DNA from: an uncultured Candidatus Saccharibacteria bacterium
Lineage (GTDB): Bacteria; Patescibacteria; Saccharimonadia; Saccharimonadales; JAEWBQ01
NCBI GenBank assembly: GCA_946885745.1
Contig: CAMPGV010000032.1
Location: forward strand, 1 to 8,911
DNA length: 8,911 nucleotides
Direction of reading: 5' to 3'
In this document: in pieces, positions 4,853 through 8,911 of the stretch
Layout of the letters: each line of letters opens with the position of its first letter
How positions within the stretch are numbered: position 1 is the first letter of the stretch
Position numbers and translations under genes: made by a program
The notes under the pieces: generated by a model
Databases searched by the model: none
Told to the model about the DNA's origin: nothing
Seen by the model: the letters and a program-made list of their open reading frames with translations, nothing else

Positions 4853-5569
4853 ATGGGAATCGCACCTTTAAACACCACACAACCGACCCAGGTTCGCCTT
4901 GGTGCCGCGAGGGAGCTGCTTCGGCCGCTCCTCCAGCAAGGCAAACTTGCCGAGGCCCAGCGCGAGGTACGTATATTGCGCGATAGCGGCCACGCCAAAG
5001 ACATCTACCCGCTGCTCAAGGTTATTGCAGCACTTTTGCAAGGCAACGGCCAAGAAGCACGGCGAGACATGGAAGCCACCAGCAGCGAAGACATCGAGGC
5101 GATGACCAAAGACGAGCATTACGACTACAGTCGTCTTCTCGTCGATACCGCCATCTGCCTTGCTCTTAACGGCGGCAACCAAGAAGCGATCGACGTTGCG
5201 CTCACAGAGGCCTCACAAAGCCTCCTTGATCGCAGCGAAGAGCTCGTCGTCATCGAGGCCGTCATCATGCTGGTACTGCTTCAAGAAGGCAATACCGGCA
5301 CGGCACGCATTCACTACATCAACATGACGTCAGCGTGGCTTCACGCAAAGACAGTTACTGTACTGCAGTGGAAGCAGGTCTTCGACCTCGCAATGTACCA
5401 AGCAACCGGCGATCAGCTCTACCTCGATGAGCTCTTCAGCGTCAAGGCGCCGGATCCGTTCATCCAGCGCAGAGCCCGCGAGCTGGAACGCCAGCTCAAC
5501 ACGCCAACCTGGATCAAAGCACTTCAGCGATGGGTACGTACCACGTTCCGTCGCACTGAAGCACCGTAG
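4853..5569 (+). CDS. Helical repeat (TPR-like) protein of unknown function
   Basis: A 238-residue soluble protein, almost wholly alpha-helical by composition, with no membrane segment or signal peptide. Residues 13-60 (AARELLRPLLQQGKLAEAQREVRILRDSG..., then LLKVIAALLQGNGQEARRD) and later helix pairs (LLVDTAICLALNGGNQEAIDVAL; VIMLVLLQEGNTGTARIHY) show the paired-helix, small-residue pattern of tetratricopeptide-like repeats, which usually bind other proteins. Exact repeat boundaries cannot be fixed by eye. The C-terminus is basic (TWIKALQRWVRTTFRRTEAP). The ATG at 4853 is preceded by GGGGG (4842-4846) at 6 nt spacing and by its own promoter. The same frame stays open further left, but that part lies antisense to glyS and upstream of the promoter. 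A strong terminator follows. Partner and process are unknown. Confidence 0.8.
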   Translation: MGIAPLNTTQPTQVRLGAARELLRPLLQQGKLAEAQREVRILRDSGHAKDIYPLLKVIAALLQGNGQEARRDMEATSSEDIEAMTKDEHYDYSRLLVDTAICLALNGGNQEAIDVALTEASQSLLDRSEELVVIEAVIMLVLLQEGNTGTARIHYINMTSAWLHAKTVTVLQWKQVFDLAMYQATGDQLYLDELFSVKAPDPFIQRRARELERQLNTPTWIKALQRWVRTTFRRTEAP

Positions 5570-5583
5570 GGACCTCCCTACCC

Positions 5584-5622
5584 GGCCTCGTCGCACACAC
5601 CCCGTGCGACGAGGCCTTCTTC
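5584..5622 (+). terminator. Strong intrinsic terminator of the TPR-like gene
   Basis: A perfect 13-bp GC-rich stem, GGCCTCGTCGCAC (5584-5596) with its complement (5604-5616), closes a 7-nt loop and is followed by TTCTTC. It starts 14 nt after the stop codon. The T-run is interrupted by C, but the stem is very stable. Confidence 0.8.
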
Positions 5623-5645
5623 AATTGAAGGTATGTAAACGATTA

Positions 5646-5685
5646 ATATAAAACCCCTGGTTTGAATGAGCCAGGGGTTTTATAT
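5646..5685 (-). terminator. Terminator of recO, stem includes the recO stop codon
   Basis: A perfect 15-bp stem (5646-5660 with 5671-5685, core AAAACCCCTGG/CCAGGGGTTTT) with a 10-nt loop. Read on the minus strand, the TAA of recO (5680-5682) lies in the upstream arm, and GGGG is followed by TTTTATATT. It has the same shape on the plus strand, so it may act both ways between the convergent genes. Confidence 0.8.
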
Positions 5686-6354
5686 CGCGGCATGTGCTCG
5701 CGCCGTCGCCCAGCATTCTGGCAAAATACCCGCCACACCACCTACTTGCACAAGAACATCGAGCGGTTTTGCTTGAATAAGCCGCATCAATTTAATATGA
5801 TCAGCGGTCAGCTCACCATTGGTCGCCTGACGAAGACCCTTTTCGCTGATGTCATACATATACCTATGATCCGCCTGTAGCGCCTGGCCATTGATATCAT
5901 TCACCAAACTGAGCGGTGACCCGAGTAAATCAGCGTGATGCAAATAAAACCATGTCTGCGTCAGCTGCAGCGGTAAAGTTTTGGCATCCAGCGCTTTAAT
6001 AACTTCAAAAAGCACATCATACCACTCCGGCTCATCGACCATTTCACTCGCCGCATTAACCTGCTTGATTACCTCATAACCAAACTGCAGGCGGTCATAA
6101 TCTCCAATAATATTTTGGTAATAGTGCACAAGCCGAGCCGACGTCAAAATGCCCAGCTCACCCTTGCCGGTGTTAATCACGACATCACTGACGCCAAATA
6201 ACTCAATACCACCGGCCAGCTTACTTTTCTCGCGACGCACACCGCGTGCCATCACGCTACGCTTCCCTTCGGGCGTCATGAGTTGCAAGATTCGGTCGGC
6301 CTCACCGTAATTTGTACGGCGCAGCACAATCGCGCGCGTCCGAATAGCTGTCAC
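5680..6354 (-). CDS. recO: DNA repair protein RecO, zinc-less
   Basis: RecO works with RecR (and RecF) to load RecA onto SSB-coated single-stranded DNA during recombinational gap repair and anneals complementary strands. This copy is 224 residues. The N-terminal OB-fold is clear: TRAIVLRRTNYGEADRILQLMTPEGKRSVMARGVRREKSKLAGG (6-49), then GELGILTSARLVHYYQNI. The remainder is the helical C-terminal domain (LPLQLTQTWFYLHHADLLG...). Many RecO proteins have four zinc-binding cysteines there; this one has a single Cys (215), so no zinc site exists. The start is GTG at 6354, overlapping the response-regulator TGA by 4 nt (GTGA), which implies translational coupling. It is the last gene of the cluster, with a terminator at its stop. 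Confidence 0.9.
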   Translation of the reverse strand: MTAIRTRAIVLRRTNYGEADRILQLMTPEGKRSVMARGVRREKSKLAGGIELFGVSDVVINTGKGELGILTSARLVHYYQNIIGDYDRLQFGYEVIKQVNAASEMVDEPEWYDVLFEVIKALDAKTLPLQLTQTWFYLHHADLLGSPLSLVNDINGQALQADHRYMYDISEKGLRQATNGELTADHIKLMRLIQAKPLDVLVQVGGVAGILPECWATARAHAAI

Positions 6355-6725
6355 AATAGAACTCGCTTAATAGCTGCCACAATGTCATCAGGCAGCATAC
6401 TTGTCTTATCGAGCACTGCCGAGACTCCATATACTTCGAGATCTTCGTCGCTCAGTGCATCGGCACTATTGGTACAAAGAACTATCGGAATCATCGCAAG
6501 ATCAACATGTGATCGTAGCTCGTGCAGGAGCGTAAAGACATTTGGCCCCGCTAAGAAAACATCAAGTAACAGAACGTCAGGTCGCTGGTCGTCGATAATC
6601 TCCATCGCGGCCAGTGCATGCGGCGCATGCGCCGCTCGAAAACCAGCCGCTTCTAGCGCACGCACCTCCTGCTCTGCAAACCACTCATCATCCTCAACAA
6701 CAAGAATCAATGGTAGCTTCGTCAT
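6351..6725 (-). CDS. Single-domain response regulator (receiver only)
   Basis: A 124-residue CheY-like receiver with no output domain. The acidic pocket is D12 and D13 (VVEDDEW), the phospho-acceptor D55 (VLLLDVFLAGPN), the switch Thr T85 (VLCTNS), and the conserved Lys K107 (VLDKTS). The usual Pro after that Lys is Thr here. All residues needed for phosphotransfer are present, so it should be phosphorylated by the adjacent kinase. With no DNA-binding domain it must act by protein contact or as a phosphorelay intermediate. It is coupled on both sides: its ATG overlaps the kinase stop (ATGA, 6722-6725) and its TGA overlaps the recO GTG. The target is unknown; recO as partner is only a hypothesis from position. 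Confidence 0.92.
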   Translation of the reverse strand: MTKLPLILVVEDDEWFAEQEVRALEAAGFRAAHAPHALAAMEIIDDQRPDVLLLDVFLAGPNVFTLLHELRSHVDLAMIPIVLCTNSADALSDEDLEVYGVSAVLDKTSMLPDDIVAAIKRVLL

Positions 6726-7462
6726 AATAAACTCAGTTGCGTCGACGCTTCCATGTCGACATAAAATGTCGCTCCGTCACGATGTCGCGTCGCGCCTATA
6801 TTACCGTTCATGACCGTTGCGAATTGCTGCGCTACATAAAGTCCGAGTCCACTACTCTGCGGACGCGCATGGAGCGGCTGAGGCGTCTTGCCCAGCTGAT
6901 CCTGCAACTGACGCCAGATTGCCGGTGGCACCGCAGGACCAAAGTCACGCACCCCGATACGCACGGTATTAGCGTGCCCGCGCGTCGCCACTTGTAACTC
7001 AACCGGCTGCTCTGGGTCGGCATAGTGAAGCGCATTATCTCCAAAATTAAGAAGAATGCGCCGAAGCAATTCGCGATTGGCGACGACCAGTAACTGGCGG
7101 TAGCCACCAGCCACGCGAATGTCTCGCCCCTTCGCACCATAGAGCGGCGCCAGCTCATGCGCCACCTCTTCACAGAGCTGGCGTGGATTAATTGGCTCAA
7201 GCTCAAACAAGCTGTCTTCTAAGCGGGACGCCCGCGACAGATCCGTCGTTAGGCGTAAGGCGCGCTCGCTCGTTAAGGTGATCTGACGCAGCAGTCGCTG
7301 CTGTTCCTCGGGGGAGATATTACCCCTTTCAAGTGCAAGTGAGAGCTGGCGCACTAACGCCAGCGGCGCCTTCAGCTCGTGAGAAGCAGTCGTGACAAAC
7401 GAAAGCTCGCCAAATATCTGCGATTGGCTAGGTACCATTCCCTCGTCTCCCATTACCTGCAT
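6722..7462 (-). CDS. Soluble sensor-less histidine kinase
   Basis: A 246-residue HisKA-HATPase histidine kinase. The H-box is ASHELKAPLAL, with phospho-accepting H28, followed by the dimerisation hairpin to about residue 82. The N-box NFGDNALHYAD has N139 and N143. G1 is RDFGPAVP (D173, G175), where the usual second Gly is Ala. The G2 box is SSGLGLYVAQQF (G205, G207). There are only about 20 residues before the H-box, with no membrane segment, PAS, GAF or HAMP domain, so any signal must come through a partner. ATG 7462 sits 9 nt after an extended -10 (TGC TACACT). ATG 7438, with GGAG 8 nt ahead, is an alternative that would remove 8 residues. It lies 31 nt downstream of the membrane-protein gene and overlaps the regulator by 4 nt. 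Confidence 0.93.
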   Translation of the reverse strand: MQVMGDEGMVPSQSQIFGELSFVTTASHELKAPLALVRQLSLALERGNISPEEQQRLLRQITLTSERALRLTTDLSRASRLEDSLFELEPINPRQLCEEVAHELAPLYGAKGRDIRVAGGYRQLLVVANRELLRRILLNFGDNALHYADPEQPVELQVATRGHANTVRIGVRDFGPAVPPAIWRQLQDQLGKTPQPLHARPQSSGLGLYVAQQFATVMNGNIGATRHRDGATFYVDMEASTQLSLL

Positions 7463-7471
7463 ACTACTTTT

Positions 7472-7480
7472 AGTGTAGCA
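7472..7480 (-). promoter_or_regulatory. Possible internal extended -10 promoter of the kinase gene
   Basis: On the minus strand TGC TACACT (-10 at 7472-7477) lies in the 31-nt gap after the membrane-protein gene and ends 9 nt before the kinase ATG at 7462. It resembles the TGC TACAAT element at 1584-1592. No -35 is seen, so this may be a secondary promoter within the operon. Confidence 0.4.
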
Positions 7481-7493
7481 CGCAGGAAGTGGC

Positions 7494-8150
7494 TTAGCTA
7501 TTGAAGTCGATGGTTGTGATTAGCTTTTCAAAATCAGGCTTAAAGGTGTCAGCGTCGGTGCGAATTGTAACTGTTTTGTCACGAATCTTATAGATAACCG
7601 CTGCTCCGCGAATATCTGTGGTGAACTCGCCCTCAATGCGGGTACCATCGTGGCCATTAGCACTCACGGCGCTTGTTTTGAGCTTACCCAATTTCACGCG
7701 TGGCTGGTATGACTTGATCACCTCGTCATACTCCTTCTCCTCAATTGTCACGCGTAGTGCAAACTGCTGACGCTCAGAGACAGTCGGCACGGTAATCGGG
7801 TTAAGGAAGGCCTGGTATGAGCCACCCTGGCTCACGTCACGCGCAACATAGACACTCCAGGTCTTCGGGTAGTCAAAAGTCAGACGACCATAGTCATCAG
7901 GACCAGCAAATTGACGATTTGGCTCTTTTTCTCGCTCCAAGAACTTGGCTTCGTCTTGGTCAGCCTGCTCCTTTTTAGCCGTTTCCGTAGCAAGAGCAAT
8001 CTTGCCGTCGACGTTAGTTTTTTGTTCGTCATAGTTAACATACGCCCAAACGGATAACGCACCCAGGCCAGCGACAGCAACGCTAAGAAGAACGATAGCA
8101 AGGAGTGCGCCGCTGACTGCCCCCCGCTCACTGGTACGATTTTGATTCAT
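7494..8150 (-). CDS. Single-pass membrane protein with extracytoplasmic domain
   Basis: A 218-residue protein I cannot name. Residues 1-10 are cytoplasmic and polar. Residues 11-38 (AVSGALLAIVLLSVAVAGLGALSVWAYV) form one transmembrane helix with no lipobox or clear cleavage site, so it is a membrane anchor. A charged, coiled-coil-like Lys/Glu/Asp-rich stretch follows (about 40-75). Residues 80-218 look like a strand-rich domain beginning FAGPDDYGRLTFDYPKTWSVYV, and ending FEKLITTIDFNS. That beginning and end resemble PsbP/Mog1-like domains, where a YP..W strand opens the fold and a tIDF strand closes it; this is inference. ATG 8150 is preferred because TATAAT ends 6 nt ahead with a good -35. 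It lies directly upstream of the sensor-less kinase, making it a candidate signal partner. Confidence 0.75.
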   Translation of the reverse strand: MNQNRTSERGAVSGALLAIVLLSVAVAGLGALSVWAYVNYDEQKTNVDGKIALATETAKKEQADQDEAKFLEREKEPNRQFAGPDDYGRLTFDYPKTWSVYVARDVSQGGSYQAFLNPITVPTVSERQQFALRVTIEEKEYDEVIKSYQPRVKLGKLKTSAVSANGHDGTRIEGEFTTDIRGAAVIYKIRDKTVTIRTDADTFKPDFEKLITTIDFNS

Positions 8151-8156
8151 GTGGTT

Positions 8157-8185
8157 ATTATACTTATGGCTATTCGCCCTGTAAA
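8157..8185 (-). promoter_or_regulatory. Internal operon promoter, near-consensus (leaderless)
   Basis: TTTACA (8180-8185, 5/6) with a 17-nt spacer and a perfect TATAAT (8157-8162) on the minus strand, ending 6 nt before the ATG at 8150. The -35 lies within the last codons of the methyltransferase gene. This is the best promoter in the window and would drive the membrane protein, kinase, regulator and recO as a sub-operon. Confidence 0.7.
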
Positions 8186-8685
8186 GGAGTGAGGTAATAG
8201 AGCGTATGCGCACCCTGGGCCGCAGACGGCTCAACCCCGGCAATGCCGCTACCGTAAGTTATAAATGCCACTGGCCTTCCCGTGCTGTTCACGTGGGCCT
8301 GCAGCTTTTTCACGAGTCGCGGTATATCACGTGACACCGAAAACGCATAAAAGACTGTCGCCTCCTCCGGCAACGCTGCGAGCCAGAAGTCGGCTAGCCT
8401 TATCTCTATCCCATCATAACTGCGGCTCAAAAGACGCGATACACCAACAAGGATCGGGTTCAACTCGTACCCAATCGCCCTGGCACCGTGCTGCGACGCC
8501 TCCCGTAGCACCACCCCGTCACCTGAACCGATATCCACTACGACATCCTGAGGAGTTAGCGGGTATAAGTCGGAAAAAGCGCGTTGGATATCCTTACGGT
8601 GTGACGGCACATACGGGGCACCGCGAAACACAATCAACCCAAAACAGATAAAGATAATGAGCAGTAATATCCAGAGTACGATCAT
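8170..8685 (-). CDS. Membrane-anchored SAM methyltransferase, FAM173-like
   Basis: A 171-residue class I methyltransferase with an N-terminal transmembrane anchor (residues 2-20). GAPYVPSHR (22-30) is followed by SAM motif I VVVDIGSGDGVVL (48-60; D51, G53, G55, G57), the acidic ribose-binding residue in IGYELNP (E74), and a DFW motif (99-101) near the usual active-site position. The order, membrane anchor + APYVP + VDIGSGDG + GYELNP + D(F/L)W, resembles the FAM173 family, whose eukaryotic members (ANTKMT, ATPSCKMT) methylate lysines of membrane proteins. A lysine or other substrate at the inner membrane is thus plausible but unproven. At 171 residues it is shorter than many methyltransferases. 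ATG 8685 overlaps the xseB stop by 4 nt (ATGA), with AGGTGG upstream. The next gene begins 19 nt after its stop. Confidence 0.82.
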   Translation of the reverse strand: MIVLWILLLIIFICFGLIVFRGAPYVPSHRKDIQRAFSDLYPLTPQDVVVDIGSGDGVVLREASQHGARAIGYELNPILVGVSRLLSRSYDGIEIRLADFWLAALPEEATVFYAFSVSRDIPRLVKKLQAHVNSTGRPVAFITYGSGIAGVEPSAAQGAHTLYYLTPLQGE

Positions 8686-8894
8686 CCATCCACCTGATCA
8701 AATCGAGCTTTGACGACTTCGATATCATTCTTTAGAGCAGCCAAATCCTCTTCAATCTCTCGCGCTAACGTTTCGGCGGCACTAAACTTATCGAGCGCCG
8801 TCTCCAAGGTAAACTCTTCACTATCAAACCAGGCCACTAGCTCATCAAGCTGGGCTATTTTTTCTGCCACCGTTGCGTTACTTTTGTCTGACAT
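8682..8894 (-). CDS. xseB: Exodeoxyribonuclease VII small subunit
   Basis: A 70-residue subunit of exonuclease VII, which degrades single-stranded DNA from both ends together with the large subunit XseA. The sequence has the usual XseB plan: AEKIAQLDELVAWFDSEEFTLETALDKF (10-37), where the motif EEF.LE.AL..F is diagnostic, and a second helix AAETLAREIEEDLAALKNDIEVV forming the antiparallel helical hairpin that binds XseA. Length is typical. GGAGG (8901-8905) lies 6 nt before the ATG at 8894. It appears to overlap the end of xseA by 17 nt and the methyltransferase by 4 nt. Confidence 0.9.
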   Translation of the reverse strand: MSDKSNATVAEKIAQLDELVAWFDSEEFTLETALDKFSAAETLAREIEEDLAALKNDIEVVKARFDQVDG

Positions 8895-8911
8895 CTCGCA
8901 CCTCCGCTGTA
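8878..8911 (-). CDS. xseA: Possible 3' end of exodeoxyribonuclease VII large subunit
   Basis: Reading from the right edge on the minus strand, one frame gives TAEVRDVRQK and then TAA (8878-8880), overlapping xseB by 17 nt. The alternating strand-like end fits the C-terminus of XseA, and xseA directly before xseB is the usual order. Only ten residues are visible, so this rests mostly on context. Confidence 0.4.
   Translation of the reverse strand, partial: TAEVRDVRQK

Noticed and set aside
6722..6725. UGA recoded as Gly (Gracilibacteria/SR1 code)
   Set aside because: TGA codons sit exactly at gene ends with ATGA/GTGA overlaps, and no conserved domain is interrupted by an in-frame TGA.
6737..6997. 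Arg-rich plus-strand frames opposite the kinase and regulator genes
   Set aside because: They are antisense to genes with intact catalytic motifs, and their Arg/Ser/Cys-rich composition is typical of shadow frames.
8151..8243. Longer N-terminus for the membrane protein, starting at 8243
   Set aside because: It would overlap the methyltransferase gene and the consensus promoter. The short start puts the TM helix at residues 11-38, a normal anchor position.
1..8911. Mobile element, CRISPR array, tRNA/rRNA, toxin-antitoxin or phage-defence locus
   Set aside because: I saw no transposase or integrase motifs, spaced direct repeats, cloverleaf or rRNA sequence, or known defence domains. Gene content is housekeeping plus small regulatory and membrane genes.

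Overview
The window looks like ordinary chromosome from a small-genome bacterium, most likely Candidatus Saccharibacteria (TM7) or another Patescibacteria lineage. This is an inference from gene content and style: very compact gene packing, a single-chain alpha2-type glycyl-tRNA synthetase, a RecO without zinc cysteines, several short lineage-style hypothetical proteins, and -10 boxes that often sit 6-10 nt before the start codon as expected for leaderless mRNAs. TGA is a normal stop here (the response regulator, kinase and xseB genes all end in TGA), so the recoded Gracilibacteria/SR1 groups are excluded. Base composition looks even throughout (roughly half G+C by eye), and no transposase, integrase, phage gene, CRISPR array, tRNA or rRNA is visible.

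Layout. 1-434 (-): almost complete rnhA (RNase HI), running off the left edge. 435-680: a 246-nt intergenic stretch with a GCTA-rich palindrome cluster, an AT-rich dyad and a TTGACA promoter. 681-1013 (+): a glutaredoxin/NrdH-like redoxin followed by two hairpins, the second a terminator. 1095-1469 (-): a VOC/glyoxalase-fold protein, divergent from 1600-2061 (+), a PsiE-like four-helix membrane protein. 2068-2577 (-): a hypothetical protein converging on the PsiE gene with only 6 nt between them. 2612-3223 (-): a histidine phosphatase. 3395-4753 (-): glycyl-tRNA synthetase, divergent from 4853-5569 (+), a helical TPR-like protein; their two extended -10 promoters share the -35 region. Strong hairpins at 5584-5622 and 5646-5685 separate that gene from the convergent block that follows.

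5680-8911 (-) is one tight gene cluster, in transcription order: (xseA end) - xseB - membrane-anchored methyltransferase - membrane protein with an extracytoplasmic domain - soluble histidine kinase - receiver-only response regulator - recO. Four junctions are overlaps (17, 4, 4 and 4 nt) and the other two gaps are 19 and 31 nt, so coupled expression is likely. An internal promoter at 8157-8185 probably starts a sub-operon of membrane protein, kinase, regulator and recO. DNA-repair genes (xseA/xseB, recO) thus flank a small two-component system.

The most interesting points are: (i) the sensor-less kinase plus output-less regulator translationally coupled to recO, with a membrane protein upstream as a candidate partner; (ii) a methyltransferase resembling the FAM173 lysine methyltransferase family inside the xseB operon; (iii) mixed leaderless and Shine-Dalgarno initiation; (iv) a perfect 10-bp inverted repeat over a promoter at 2617-2639; and (v) a possible 49-codon gene fitted exactly between the synthetase and the phosphatase. 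No clear defence system or other wholly new system is evident.
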